A stretch of 64,000 nucleotides of DNA from Martensiomyces pterosporus (taxonomy: Eukaryota > Kickxellomycota > Kickxellomycetes > Kickxellales > Kickxellaceae): positions 40,148 through 104,147 of the forward strand of contig MU603936.1 of NCBI GenBank assembly GCA_025201845.1, given 5' to 3'. Positions 38,634 through 49,725 of the stretch are shown here, one piece after another. The stretch's first letter is position 1; each line of letters begins with the position of its first letter. A program made the translations under genes and the position numbers. Below the pieces are notes generated by a model. It saw only the letters and a program-made list of their open reading frames with translations, did not search any database and was not told where the DNA came from.

Positions 38634-39806
38634 ATGGCGGCGCTATCCACAAGACGAGCCATAGGGCTGCTGCTGCTGCTCTGCGTGGTGTTTATCTGGG
38701 TCGGGTCGTCGTTCCTTGTCAGCAACCTCTTTGGCGAGCAGCAGTTCAACCGGCCGTTCTTCATCACATACCTCAACACCGGCACCTTTTCGCTCTACCT
38801 CGTCGGAGCGTACATCTCGCACATGCGGAAAAGGAGAAGCCAGAGGCTCACGCAGAGGAAGCGCTCGCGCAGCGACGACAGCCTCAACGGAAGCGATCAT
38901 GAAATCGACGCCAGCATTGCCACTATCCCTCCTCAGTCCCAGGCAGCACAGCCAGAGCACGCCAGCAGTAGCGGACAGAGAGGCTGGGTGCAGGTTGGCG
39001 AATCGTCGCCTCTGGTCAGCCCTGCTGACAACAGCGAGGAGCTCCCTACGCATGTGGCCGATGGGTACCCAGAGCTGCCCCAGCCGAGGCTGACGGTACG
39101 GGAGACGATGATGCTCGGCGTGAGCTTCTGCATTCTGTGGTTTGCAGCCAATATTACCCAGAACGCCTCGCTGGCGTATACGTCGGTGGCCAACTCGTCC
39201 ATACTGTGCTCGACGTCGGGGCTGTTTACACTGGCGATCGGTGCTGCGGCAGGCGTGGAAAAATTCAACTCAACGAGACTCGGAGCAGTGCTAGTCAGCG
39301 TTCTTGGCGTCTACAGCATCATGCGCTATGGCGCCAGCACTGCAACTACCGCAGCAATGCCGCTCTCGTGGTTTGGCGACTTTCTGGCCTTGCTCAGCGC
39401 CATGCTCTACGGATGCTACACCACGCTGCTGAAGCGCAAGATTGGCGACGAGTCGAGGCTGGATACACCGCTGTTTTTTGGCACAGTGGGGCTGGCCAAC
39501 ATCGTCCTGCTGTGGCCCGGGTTCATCATCTTGCATCTGACGGGTGTCGAGACCTTCCAGCTGCCGGCAAGCGGAAGCATTTGGCTGATGATTCTGGTCA
39601 ATGCCCTCATTGGCACCTTTTTGTCGGACTACCTGTGGCTCCTGGCTGTGCTCATGACGTCGCCCCTCGTGGTGACGCTGGGCCTGTCGCTGACCATCCC
39701 GCTCAGCATGGCCGGAGACATTGTGTTCAAGGGGCTGAGCGTGGGCCTGCCGTATTACATAGGCGCGCTCCTCATCCTTGCTGCATTCATTGCTGCCAAC
39801 CTGTAG
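38634..39806 (+). CDS. SLC35F-type (DMT/EamA superfamily) membrane transporter
   Basis: From the ATG at 38634 the product is ~390 residues with about ten hydrophobic helices. It starts RRAIGLLLLLCVVFIWVGSSFLVSNLF and GTFSLYLVGAYISH, then has a long hydrophilic loop (~65-150). MMLGVSFCILWFAANITQNASLAYTSVANSSILCSTSGLFTLAIG and the second half with LFFGTVGLANIVLLWPGFIILH and LVNALIGTFLSDYLWLLAVLMTSPLVVTLGLSLTIPLSM match the SLC35F5/Yml018c branch. These proteins lie in Golgi, vacuole or plasma membranes; substrates are mostly unknown. Open frame upstream to 38190 lacks similarity, and this ATG directly precedes the first helix. DOT1 follows on the same strand after 250 bp. Confidence 0.86.
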   Translation: MAALSTRRAIGLLLLLCVVFIWVGSSFLVSNLFGEQQFNRPFFITYLNTGTFSLYLVGAYISHMRKRRSQRLTQRKRSRSDDSLNGSDHEIDASIATIPPQSQAAQPEHASSSGQRGWVQVGESSPLVSPADNSEELPTHVADGYPELPQPRLTVRETMMLGVSFCILWFAANITQNASLAYTSVANSSILCSTSGLFTLAIGAAAGVEKFNSTRLGAVLVSVLGVYSIMRYGASTATTAAMPLSWFGDFLALLSAMLYGCYTTLLKRKIGDESRLDTPLFFGTVGLANIVLLWPGFIILHLTGVETFQLPASGSIWLMILVNALIGTFLSDYLWLLAVLMTSPLVVTLGLSLTIPLSMAGDIVFKGLSVGLPYYIGALLILAAFIAANL

Positions 39807-40053
39807 CCTCAGCCGGCGCTGCGATGGTGTGTGGGGAGGCTGGCTTGCTGAGTCAGCCCAGTGTCCAATCATGTGCCCCGGATTTATTTTCCTCCTGCCG
39901 GGCTCCCTGTCCCCCAAACTCCCGCTCCCTTTCTTCTTCCATTCACCAAGCGACACTCGCTTTTTGTTCTTTTACACTTTTCACGCTGTTACTCCATTAT
40001 TTCAAACGCTGCTTCCAGCATTAAACGCCACGCACTTTTGGGAGCCAGGCAAT

Positions 40054-41925
40054 ATGGATCTGTTCTTTGGCTCCTCGAGCAGCAGCTCAAAGCCCCAGCA
40101 GACAGTAAACATACGCGTTGAGGAACGGGTGGTCCGCAAAAGGCACGGCTCTACGGTGCAGTCAGCTGCTGGCAGGCCTCGCCAGGACCAGGGGTCTAGC
40201 TCGCCAGCCAGGCCCCCGACAGTGCGCAAGCAGCCCCCCGCAGCTGTAAAAGCGCCATCCGCAGCGGCTAGGCCAGACCCAGCTCGCCAGCATTCGCGCA
40301 CCGCGCCTGAACCCCCGTCGCATGGCAAACGGCAAGGAGACTCTGGTAGGCAGCTGAATGACGTGGGTAAGCGGCAGCGCAGATCGGCAGCCTCGGAAAC
40401 TACCAGTCGGCGACCGGCGGCCAGGCGGTCGGACGATAGGCGGTCCCTGGGAGCTGCAGATAGCCTGTCGACAAGCGAGAGCGCCATTGTCAATGCAAAC
40501 CGTGAACGGGTGGGCTCGCTGCCGGGAACTCCCCTGCCGCGGAAAAAGGCGTATGTCGGCAGCAGTCGCTCGCCCATTCAGCAGCAGCAGCAGCAGCAGC
40601 AGCAGTTGGAGAGGCAGGTGAAGGCAAGCTCCCCGCTGGCGTCGCCGGCCAGCCCCAATCGCGCAATTGAGAGGTGCTCCAGCGTGCCTGCGCACATGAG
40701 CAACATGGCAGCGAAGGACGGCGCCATATCAACGCCCTCGTCGCCTGCTTCCGGCCAACCGCCAGAGGACCAGGGAGGCCCAAGCAGCACCGGCAGCATT
40801 GTGAGCTCGGTAGATGCTGTGAATCAGAGCGAAACTGTGTATGAGCAGTACTTCAGCTGGGACACCACGGGCGCCTCTGAGCAGCAAACTGCAATTGAGC
40901 TCCATTTGCCAGCACCTGGGTCAAGCGAAAGGTTCTCCCTTATGATGCCCAAATCCTACGACCGCGACGCCGAGCCCAAGGACGAGTATCTGCCGGCGAA
41001 CGACCTGATGTCCACTGTCCGCGTGATCGCCATGTACCTCGTTGACTCTCCCGAGTTCAAGCACAAGGTGTGTGGGGACAAGGAGCACGGCATCATGCGG
41101 CGGCTTGAGCGAGCGCGCAACCGCCGGAACGGCCTCGAGTTCGTGCAAGCCGTCCAAACATTCAACCAGCTCCTTGATGCTGAGCGCGAGGCTGGGCGTG
41201 CTTGCCAGTGCTTTGATGACAGCTGCATTCCGCCGGACCTGGCAATCCACGTGATCGAGCAGATATACAACCGCGTGGTAGCGCCCACCGTGGGCTTGCT
41301 GAGGCAGTACAAGGCGTTCTCGAACAACGTGTATGGCGAGATCCTGCCCATTCTGATCAACGAGTTTATTGAGAAAACGCACATCACGCACAACTCGACA
41401 TTCATCGACCTCGGCTGCGGCATCGGCAACGTGGTCCTGCAGGTGGCGGCGCAAACCGGGTGCCATGCCAGTGGAATCGAGATCATGAAGGTGCCAGCGA
41501 GATTTGCGAAGCGGCAGGCGCAGGAATTCGAGCACAGGATGCGGCTGTACAAACTGAAGCACGGATCGGTGCAGGTGTGGAGAGGCGACTTTTGCGAGAG
41601 CCCGAATATCCAGAGGCTGCTGCCCAAGGCAGACGTGCTGCTGGTCAACAACTATGCGTTTGACAGCAAGCTCAACCACAACCTGCTGCAGCTGTTCCTC
41701 GATCTGAAGGAGGGGACACAAATCATCTCGCTCAAGCCGTTTGTTACCCCGGACCACAAGATCAGTGCCCGAAACATCTACTCGCCGGAGAGTATTTTGA
41801 CGGTTCGCAGGTACCCGTACTGGAGCCAGTGTGTTAGCTGGACGGATAATGGTGGAGAGTACTTTATTCAGACCGTGGACAGGTCGAGGATAAAGGAGTT
41901 CCTGGCCAGTCGTGGGATGGCGTGA
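40054..41925 (+). CDS. DOT1: Histone H3-K79 methyltransferase Dot1
   Basis: From the ATG at 40054 the frame gives ~623 residues. The first ~330 residues are disordered, basic and Ser/Pro/Arg-rich, with a poly-Gln run near residue 177. The catalytic part has the Dot1 order: IYNRVVAPTVGLLRQYKAFSNNVYGEILP (D1 region), then STFIDLGCGIGNVVLQVAAQTGC (S-adenosylmethionine motif I, ~450), GIEIMKVPARFAKRQAQEF, LLVNNYAFDSKLNHNLLQLFLDLKEGTQIISLKPF and VSWTDNGGEYFIQTVDR. It methylates H3 Lys79 on nucleosomes, affecting silencing, elongation and DNA-damage checkpoints. The basic N-terminal region could supply the nucleosome contact that the catalytic fold needs. Confidence 0.95.
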   Translation: MDLFFGSSSSSSKPQQTVNIRVEERVVRKRHGSTVQSAAGRPRQDQGSSSPARPPTVRKQPPAAVKAPSAAARPDPARQHSRTAPEPPSHGKRQGDSGRQLNDVGKRQRRSAASETTSRRPAARRSDDRRSLGAADSLSTSESAIVNANRERVGSLPGTPLPRKKAYVGSSRSPIQQQQQQQQQLERQVKASSPLASPASPNRAIERCSSVPAHMSNMAAKDGAISTPSSPASGQPPEDQGGPSSTGSIVSSVDAVNQSETVYEQYFSWDTTGASEQQTAIELHLPAPGSSERFSLMMPKSYDRDAEPKDEYLPANDLMSTVRVIAMYLVDSPEFKHKVCGDKEHGIMRRLERARNRRNGLEFVQAVQTFNQLLDAEREAGRACQCFDDSCIPPDLAIHVIEQIYNRVVAPTVGLLRQYKAFSNNVYGEILPILINEFIEKTHITHNSTFIDLGCGIGNVVLQVAAQTGCHASGIEIMKVPARFAKRQAQEFEHRMRLYKLKHGSVQVWRGDFCESPNIQRLLPKADVLLVNNYAFDSKLNHNLLQLFLDLKEGTQIISLKPFVTPDHKISARNIYSPESILTVRRYPYWSQCVSWTDNGGEYFIQTVDRSRIKEFLASRGMA

Positions 41926-43189
41926 AAAAGACGCTGGCCTTTTCCGGCATTGAGCATAGAGATACCCCGCGTTGAACCCACATTCAATTACTACTTGTAT
42001 ACTTTATCGGTCCTCTATTTGCGTGTGCTATTTGCTGTTTTCTTTTGTGGTAAATGTACATTTCTACACCGACGACTGACTCAATGTATTTCCAGCGCGT
42101 TTAACTAAATGGCAAAATGCCCAGATCCACCCTTGTAGCGGGGCCGGCCAGGAAGCACAGGAAACCATGACACCAGGGTAGCAGGAAAGAAAAGGCACCA
42201 AAGCACTGATGCTGATAAATGAGCGCTTGAAAATGCTTGATGAGGCGGGGAAGAAGCGACGGAGTGAGATGTCCTCCAGTACTGTTTCTGAAACGGAGAT
42301 GGCAACTTTTGCTGACGTAGCCGCGGCTGCTCACAAGAAAGGGGCAGACAGAATACCGTTTTTTGCAGCCCACTTGCCTACCCTACGGCAACCCTGGGTT
42401 CCCGGTATCTCAGCGCACAGGTCTTTGTTTCTTTTTCTGAAATGTGGGCTGCGTCATGAGAAGCGCCAAGGCGCTCTTCTGCAACCCTTGTCAGGGATGG
42501 CTGCGCAAGCACATTTTCACTATTGCCACCTGTGCTGCTTTCTCCAGAGGCAAGTTGTCCCGCTGTATTTTTCTGTTGTCCATTTTGGAATCAGAGGCCT
42601 CACCTTGCTGGTATTTTGATATCTATTGCTGCGACATTGGGCTCGTGTGGATGATGATGGAGCCGATGACATTGGGCTCATGTGGAAAGAAAGCAAAGCA
42701 CAATGGAGCAGAATAATGGGGAGGGACATCCGCGTTTTTTTTTTTTGAGTTGTCCCAGTTGTTAAGAGAAAGCTCCCCTTGAACAGTCGCACATGTGCCT
42801 CAAAACTAGGTTTTGCTCTTTTGCAAGATAGTCGAATGTATCAGCCACTTTGCGGTATATTGTGTGCGTCTGTCTCTTGCCATCTCTGAGCACCATGCAC
42901 AATCCACATAGTCGTAACCACGAGTATTGTCAGCATGCTGGGGGTGTGCAAGATCAAATTGGGGCAAACAGTGGCTGAACAGTATCCATACTAGTATGTC
43001 CATGCGTGCATACACGTCGCAAAGTCCTGAGAACACTCGTATGCCATTTTGCGCAGTGTGGCGCTTCTCCCTTTGGACTGTATGTCATGATTTGGGACAT
43101 GTGTCTGGAAACACAAATCTCTGAACTGCCCCTTCTCTTCACCGACTCTCATCGCATATTCTTCCATATGTGCGCAAACTCGGATCCAA
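41926..43189. other. Gene-poor region between DOT1 and the FAS fragment
   Basis: About 1.26 kb with no supportable gene. A T(12) run lies near 42736-42747. Open frames up to ~136 codons show no family features. No further fatty-acid-synthase sequence was found upstream of the fragment at 43190. Confidence 0.4.
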
Positions 43190-43570
43190 ATGGAGCACCT
43201 TGGCCACACGCCTGGGTTTGAAAAGTTCGAGTACATCGTCTACCCGTCGCGGTCAATCCAGACTGCCGGAATCAAGGCGGGGCTAGTGAAGTCGTCTGGC
43301 TTTGGCCAGGTTGACGGCGAGATCCTGGTTGTCCACCCGGGCTGCTTGGTTGGTGCCTTGACTCGCGAGCAGCTGGACAAGTACACCGAGAAGCTGCGGC
43401 TGTGCGAGGCAAAGTCGCATCGCTACTGGCAGGACACCCTGGTTGGCAACCACCCATTTGTCCAGGTGAAGGAAGCACAGCCCTCCACTCTCAAGAAGGA
43501 GCAGCAGGTGTACCTTGACCCACTTGAGAGAGCCAAGCATGACTCGGCAGTCAAGCAGTACAAGCTCTAA
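43190..43570 (+). pseudogene. Fatty acid synthase alpha-subunit fragment (ketoacyl-synthase C-terminal region)
   Basis: A 126-codon frame reads PGFEKFEYIVYPSRSIQTAGIKAGLVKSSGFGQVDGEILVVHPG and later YWQDTLVGNHPFVQVK, the strongly conserved stretch at the C-terminal end of the ketoacyl-synthase domain of fungal type I FAS. A complete FAS alpha chain is well over 1,800 residues, yet here the similarity starts at the ATG and ends at TAA. No catalytic Cys or His is included. Positions that are usually Phe and Gly (KSFGFGQVGGE) read Ser and Asp (KSSGFGQVDGE), consistent with relaxed constraint. The fragment sits alone between DOT1 and a prenyltransferase gene, so it is best read as a partial duplicate of a FAS gene elsewhere. 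Whether it is transcribed is unknown. Confidence 0.75.
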
Positions 43571-43992
43571 GCATGTTTTGCTTGGATCAATTGCCATTTG
43601 GCACTTTGACTAGCAGAGAGCAAGTCCGGAGCTACTGCAGACACCCTCACTATATACTTTCGCCGAAGTACCTTGGAAACCAGCATCTCGTGGCTCAAAG
43701 GCTGCCTTGGCTGCTGAGCAAACCAGCTCTCCCGTACCGCCTGTGATCAGCAAAAAGGGCATATGGTGGTGCGGAGGAAACATGCCCTGGAATCACAACT
43801 CTTGCTAAATAGCTGGTTTCCATAATTGGAGTTTCTCATACCAGCCGACCCCACGCAGGGGCGTAAAAAATAAACCAGTTCTCTCTCTCCCAATCAACTC
43901 GCCCTCTCTTCACTCTTTCTTTTCCATATATTTTGCATTTGCTACCACTAAACAAACCTATTTTATCCATTTGTACTTGTATCGGGGAACGA
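43571..43992. other. Upstream region of the CDC43-type gene
   Basis: The 3' part is AT- and C/T-rich (AAAAAATAAACC near 43865, followed by a pyrimidine-rich leader). No other gene was recognised. Confidence 0.4.
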
Positions 43993-45024
43993 ATGCCAGC
44001 CGAACTCGCCAAGGACTTCCACGCACGCTACTTCCGGCGCTGCTTAGACATGCTCCCCAGCCCCATGACGCCCATGGAAGCCTCGCGCATGACTCTTATC
44101 CAGCTCTGCTTAGTCGGCCTTGCAGCACTGGGCCAGCTTGAGGCACTGATTCCGGAGAAGGAGCGGCAGGAGATGATCGAGTGGATATACGAGCAGCAGA
44201 TCCCCCGCAACGAGTCCAAGAGCAACACGGCCTACTGCGGGTTCCGTGGCGGCACTCTCTTTGGGCCCCACTCAGTCAGCGAGTACGTGCCGGCCAACAG
44301 CGCAAACCTTGCGGCGACGTACTCTGCCCTGTGCTCCTTGCTGCTGCTGGGGGACGACCTCTCGCGGGTTGATAAAAGGGCCATCGTTGAGGCGATGCCC
44401 CATTTGCAGCAAGAGTCAGGCTCGTTTTCGCCGCACCCAGGAACTACTGAGCGCGATCCTCGGTTCATGTACTGCGCGTGTGCAGTTTCGGCGATCTTGG
44501 GTGACTGGAGTGGCATAGACAAGGATGCAGCGGCCGAGTACATACGGGGATGTGTTAACTTCGATGGCGGCTTGACGCAGGCGCCGTTCCAGGAATCGCA
44601 CGGCGGGCATTTGTACTGCTGCGTGGCCAGCCTTGCTCTGATGGGCCGGCTGGACGCCATTCCAGATAAGCAGAGGACCCTGAGGTGGGCGCTGTTCAGG
44701 CAGTGCGGCGGGTACCAGGGGAGATGCAACAAGGTGCCTGATGCCTGCTACTCGTTCTGGGTCGGCGCGGCTATTGAGATCCTTGGTGGCCACGACCTGG
44801 TCGACTTTGAGGCCACGACAGAGTTTGTTGTCCAGTGCGAGTCGAGGTTTGGTGGTGTGGCAAAGTGGCCCAACCACTACCCGGACCCGTTGCATGCGGC
44901 GATGGGCATCGTGGGCTTTTCGTTCTGCAGACCCGACGAGTTCCCAAGGATGTCGCCCATGCTGCTGCTGCCAGAGACCCTGGTCAAGCAAAGGATCCCA
45001 GACTGCTCCGTGTGCAGCAGCTGA
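43993..45024 (+). CDS. CDC43: Geranylgeranyltransferase type I beta subunit
   Basis: The intronless product is ~343 residues with prenyltransferase alpha-alpha barrel repeats: NTAYCGFRGGTLFG, NSANLAATYSALCSLLLLGDDL, ESGSFSPHPGTTERDPRFMYCACAVSAIL, CVNFDGGLTQAPFQESHGGHLYCCVASLALM and CGGYQGRCNKVPDACYSFWVGAAIEIL. The zinc ligands are visible as D and C in PDACYSFW and H in PDPLHAAMGIVG. GRCNKVPDACYSFW favours type I geranylgeranyltransferase over the farnesyltransferase beta chain. With its alpha chain it attaches geranylgeranyl groups to CaaX proteins such as Rho GTPases, needed for polarity and wall synthesis. It lies 200 bp upstream of the chitinase on the same strand. Confidence 0.91.
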   Translation: MPAELAKDFHARYFRRCLDMLPSPMTPMEASRMTLIQLCLVGLAALGQLEALIPEKERQEMIEWIYEQQIPRNESKSNTAYCGFRGGTLFGPHSVSEYVPANSANLAATYSALCSLLLLGDDLSRVDKRAIVEAMPHLQQESGSFSPHPGTTERDPRFMYCACAVSAILGDWSGIDKDAAAEYIRGCVNFDGGLTQAPFQESHGGHLYCCVASLALMGRLDAIPDKQRTLRWALFRQCGGYQGRCNKVPDACYSFWVGAAIEILGGHDLVDFEATTEFVVQCESRFGGVAKWPNHYPDPLHAAMGIVGFSFCRPDEFPRMSPMLLLPETLVKQRIPDCSVCSS

Positions 45025-45177
45025 CTGGAACGAAGCGCACTGTGGTGATGCCACTTTGGTTATTTATAGACAAGTACAGGGCCTTCAGTGCAAGGGTGCC
45101 ACCTCTTTCTCTCCTGCTCGCTTTCTCGTTCTCATTTTCTCTTGGCAGAAACACGCGGCATCAGCGCCTTTTTGTTC

Positions 45178-45185
45178 TATAAAAA
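45178..45185 (+). promoter_or_regulatory. TATA element for the chitinase gene
   Basis: TATAAAAA lies 46 bp before the ATG at 45224, implying a very short leader, within the 200 bp between the prenyltransferase and chitinase genes. Confidence 0.55.
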
Positions 45186-45223
45186 CGATCCCCTCTCCCG
45201 CCACTGCAAACGCATTTTCGGCT

Positions 45224-46504
45224 ATGCAGACAAGCTTGAGCACCAAGCAACTGTACACTGTCTTTCTTCTCTCGTTTGCCCTCGTTTCACTAATACTCTA
45301 CATCCCCTACACCTCCAACCGCAGGGTGCCGACAACCATGAGCAGGCCGCGCAAGATTGGCTACTTCCCCGCGTGGTCCATTTACGCACGCAATTACTTC
45401 CCCTCCAGCGTGCCTGTTGAGCGCCTCACGCACGTAAACTACGGGTTCGCCAACCTGGTGAACAACGAGATAGCCGTGGGCGACGCCTGGGCCGACGTGG
45501 ACAAGCCCTACCCGGACACCAGGTACCGCGAGGGCGACGTGAAGGGCAACTACGGCGAATTCAACAACGACGACAGCCCCGTCAGGCGCCGCAACCCGCA
45601 CTTGCGGTCGATTATATCAGTCGGCGGGTGGTCGTGGTCGGGCGGCTTTTCGGGCATGGCAGCGACCCGCGAATCGCGCACGGTGTTTATTCGCTCCGTT
45701 GGTGCGTTCCTGCAGCGGTACAGGTTTGACGGCATCGACATTGACTGGGAGCACCCGGTGGAAGGAGGGCTCGATGGGAACCCGCACCACCCCAACGACG
45801 CAGCGAATTATGTGCACCTTCTGCGTGAGCTGAGGCACTATTTGGACCACCAGATGCCGCCGCCCCGCTTCGGCCGCTACGAGATTAGCATTGCGACGTC
45901 GGCAGCTCATTCGGTGTACAGGCACCTGGATCTTCGGGCCATCGGCGAGGTCGTCGACTTCATCAACATCATGGCCTACGACTATGCGGGGTCGTGGTCG
46001 CAGGTCACTGGACACCAGCAGAACCTGTTTGACTCGCGCACAAGCAGCTCTGGGATAACGGGCGATAGGGCCGTGTCGGACTACATCAACAGGGGTGTTC
46101 CCCCGGAGAAGGTTGTGCTGGGCGTCGGGTTCTATGGCCGCGGATTCTCGAATGTTGACTACAGGCGCAGCGCCAACCACAGCCTGCCTGGCCTGGGATG
46201 CCCCTTCTCGGGTGTTCCAAAGGGCACTTGGGAGGACGGCGTGTTTGACTACAAGGCGCTGCGGCGCGACCACCTGCAGGGGAACTCGTCGTCTGGCCAT
46301 GCGGTGTACTGGGATGAGGACGCCAAGGCGCCGTTCCTGTATAGCGAGCGGGACCAGGTGCTTATCTCGTTTGATGACCTCGTCTCGATTAGCTGGAAGG
46401 CCGACTATGTGCTCAGGAGGCGTCTGGGCGGGCTGATGATCTGGGAGCTGTCGCAGGACTACAACGATGAGCTGGTCTCGAAGATCTGCGAGTACCTGGG
46501 CTGA
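45224..46504 (+). CDS. GH18 chitinase, type II membrane-anchored or secreted
   Basis: From the ATG at 45224 the product is ~426 residues. A hydrophobic segment near the N-terminus (LYTVFLLSFALVSLILYIPY) serves as signal peptide or anchor. The glycoside-hydrolase 18 domain follows: RKIGYFPAWSIYARNYFPSSVPVERLTHVNYGFANL, LRSIISVGGWSWSGGFSGMA, the catalytic motif FDGIDIDWEHP (DxxDxDxE, Glu as acid), INIMAYDYAGSWS, VLGVGFYGRGF and GGLMIWELSQDYNDE. It hydrolyses chitin in the cell wall or environment. There is no C-terminal chitin-binding module or Ser/Thr-rich stalk, so it resembles small subgroup A chitinases. Confidence 0.95.
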   Translation: MQTSLSTKQLYTVFLLSFALVSLILYIPYTSNRRVPTTMSRPRKIGYFPAWSIYARNYFPSSVPVERLTHVNYGFANLVNNEIAVGDAWADVDKPYPDTRYREGDVKGNYGEFNNDDSPVRRRNPHLRSIISVGGWSWSGGFSGMAATRESRTVFIRSVGAFLQRYRFDGIDIDWEHPVEGGLDGNPHHPNDAANYVHLLRELRHYLDHQMPPPRFGRYEISIATSAAHSVYRHLDLRAIGEVVDFINIMAYDYAGSWSQVTGHQQNLFDSRTSSSGITGDRAVSDYINRGVPPEKVVLGVGFYGRGFSNVDYRRSANHSLPGLGCPFSGVPKGTWEDGVFDYKALRRDHLQGNSSSGHAVYWDEDAKAPFLYSERDQVLISFDDLVSISWKADYVLRRRLGGLMIWELSQDYNDELVSKICEYLG

Positions 46505-46795
46505 CCGGATCTCGCAGGCATTTTGAGCTGCTGTACAATAAATCAGCCTTTGTAAAGCGATCAAGCGGGAATCGGCCCCACGCCCCCGCCTTTGCTCTTT
46601 GGCAGTGTTTCAACCTCCCCTCCCCCGCTCCCCTGCCCCAGCTGCAGGAATCCCGTGGAAGGCTTTGGCTCAGCCTCAAAAAGCCAGCCAGCCAGCCAGC
46701 CACTCCTCTTTTCCCTTGCTTTTTTTGCTCCCCTCGACTCTGAGCTTGCTTTTTCATAGCTACCCTTTTCGAAGCCCCCTAGAAAACAGAACAAA

Positions 46796-47089
46796 ATGAC
46801 CCGCGGTAACCAGCGCGAACTTGCTCGCGAGCGCAATCGCAAGAAGATGGAGAAGGGCGGCAAGGGCAAGAAGGAGGAAGGCGCCCAGTCCTTCAAGTCG
46901 AAGCAGGAGCAGGACGCCGAAATTATGCGCCAAAAGCAGGCCGTAAGTCAGAATTCAGCTCCTCTGCATGCTGCCGTCTGTGCTGCTGGGTGCGGAAAAC
47001 AAGCTGATTTTTATTTGCCAAATTCTGCTTCTTTAAACTTATAGAAGGCGCTTGCCAAGAAGGAGGGTGCTGCAGCCGGTTCCAAGTAA
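46796..47089 (+). CDS. SERF/4F5-family small basic protein
   Basis: Exons 46796..46942 and 47045..47089, split by a 102-bp intron (GTAAGT donor, ATAG acceptor, phase 0), encode 63 residues. MTRGNQRELARERNRKKMEKG is the hallmark N-terminus of the 4F5/SERF family, followed by Lys-rich and Gln/Glu-rich helices ending KKEGAAAGSK. SERF proteins are intrinsically disordered, bind nucleic acids and change the aggregation of amyloid-forming proteins. The length is standard. The gene is short enough to be overlooked, but the exact family start and clean splice support it. Confidence 0.9.
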
Positions 47090-47224
47090 CCGCTGCCTGC
47101 ATGGAAGAGGCCGCGCATAACATATTCGTATCCTCCCTTCATGGGTAGAGTGGCCTGCCCATTCAGCCGTGCAAGGCGCATATCCTGCAGGACGTCTCAG
47201 CCGGATAATTGCTCCCAGCCCGAT

Positions 47225-48210
47225 CTACTGCGCTGTCTGCTCTCTGCTCAGAGATTCATCCTTCTCTTTTGATCCAGGTTTCTCGTCGCTCGCCTCCGCA
47301 GCCTCAGAGCTGGCTTGGGGGTCGCCGCTGCCGATGCCCGACCGATATGCCTACACTTGCCAGCGGGTTTACGAATGTTTATATACTGTTCACTTTGCGT
47401 TTATCGGCATCTGGAAAAAGCGCTTCTCGTGCTCCTTTCCCCTGCATGTCTAGCACTAATAAACTAGCACAGCATCTTACCTGGTAGTAGCCTGCGTAGT
47501 ACCCGGCGTAGTACCACGACATGTTGAGCCTGTGCAGCGCGTCCTTTTCTACAGAAGAAGAGCGGGTTGCACGGTTTGAGCAAATCACAAAAGGTTAGCA
47601 CGCGGGCTGCGTGGTCCAAGCGGAGGTGTCTTGGCACTCTGCATCGCTTCTTACCTGACGTAGGCGGTGCTGGATTCATCGCCCACGAATCACCGAGTTC
47701 CTGAGCACCGGCGGCACCGGCGGCACCGGCCCACGACGCCTGCTCGTGCACGTAGCCGCTATTCTCCACATCCGTGCACTTTTCGCTGGCAGCCCTGCTT
47801 TGTTCTTCTGCACCGCGCCTGCGCTTTCTGCCAGGCTGGCCGCTGCCGCTGCCTTCTTCAAGTACGGGTGTCCACCCCCCTACTTTGCTTTCGTGCTTGT
47901 GGAATTCTGTGCGCTGCTCATCGTCGTTTAGCATGCTCGAGTGGTGCTTGCGGTAGTCGTCAATGGCGCTATCCCACGCGCGAATAAGCTCAGAGTCGTC
48001 CCAGGCTCCTGGCCGCGCCAGGATGTTGCTGGGATCATCTTCGTCTTCTGCCTCGCTGGCGCTGGTGCAGCTAGATGCGCTCTGCTGGTCGCCGTGGATC
48101 TCAGGTGTGCTGGATGCTGCTGCTCCGGTTTTGGCGTCGCCGCCGGTGGCCTCCTCTACCTCGTTGTCGCTGTACAGGTCGTCGTACGACACAATCTGCC
48201 GTGCTGCCAT
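47225..48210 (-). CDS. SMN1: Survival motor neuron (SMN) protein
   Basis: Three exons (48210..47655, 47548..47481, 47350..47225; introns 106 and 130 bp) give ~249 residues. The N-terminal Gemin2-binding region is clear (IVSYDDLYSD, then ARPGAWDDSELIRAWDSAIDDYRKHHS). The second, 68-nt exon encodes the YG-box EKDALHRLNMSWYYAGYYAGYYQ that drives SMN oligomerisation. The third exon adds a hydrophilic tail (AYRSGIGSGDPQASSEAAEAS). No Tudor domain is present in the linker. SMN assembles Sm rings on spliceosomal snRNAs. The YG box comes from an exon whose reading frame is only reached by splicing, which supports the structure. It is divergent from TRM7. Confidence 0.9.
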
Positions 48211-48542
48211 GGCTGGGGGGTTAGCGTGCTGCTGCTAGGTGGAGTAGGCAGGAAGGAGCTTGAGCGATACAGCGTTATGCACGCAGGCCCTGGAAGCCGC
48301 AGTGCACGCGCGAGGGCGGGGTTTTACGCCGAGGCGATTGCCCTGTAGTATGGTTTGGCTCGCCCAGTTTTGTTTTCCGACTCGCCCGAGCCCAGAGCGA
48401 GCCATCCCCAGCCCAAAACTCCACGTCTAGCCCCGCCTCCTTTTCCTCTGTGCATTTCTACTTTGCTTTTTCACTTTGCACCTGCCCAATCCGCTTCTCT
48501 TTCCCCTCGAATTCTGGTTCGCAAAAGACGCCTGGCGGGAAA
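48211..48542. promoter_or_regulatory. Divergent upstream region of SMN and TRM7
   Basis: This 332-bp shared region has a C/T-rich leader before the TRM7 ATG. No TATA consensus was seen. Confidence 0.4.
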
Positions 48543-49594
<1,052 letters not shown>

Positions 49595-49725
49595 AGGATC
49601 CACCGAGTTGTTTTTGCACTGCCATTGCACATATTTCTGCGATTGTGTCCCTCGGGAAAGCATGTTGCGATGACAGCGACGCTATTCAAAAATACAAAAG
49701 AAAAAAGCCAATGCGCTTTCAATCT

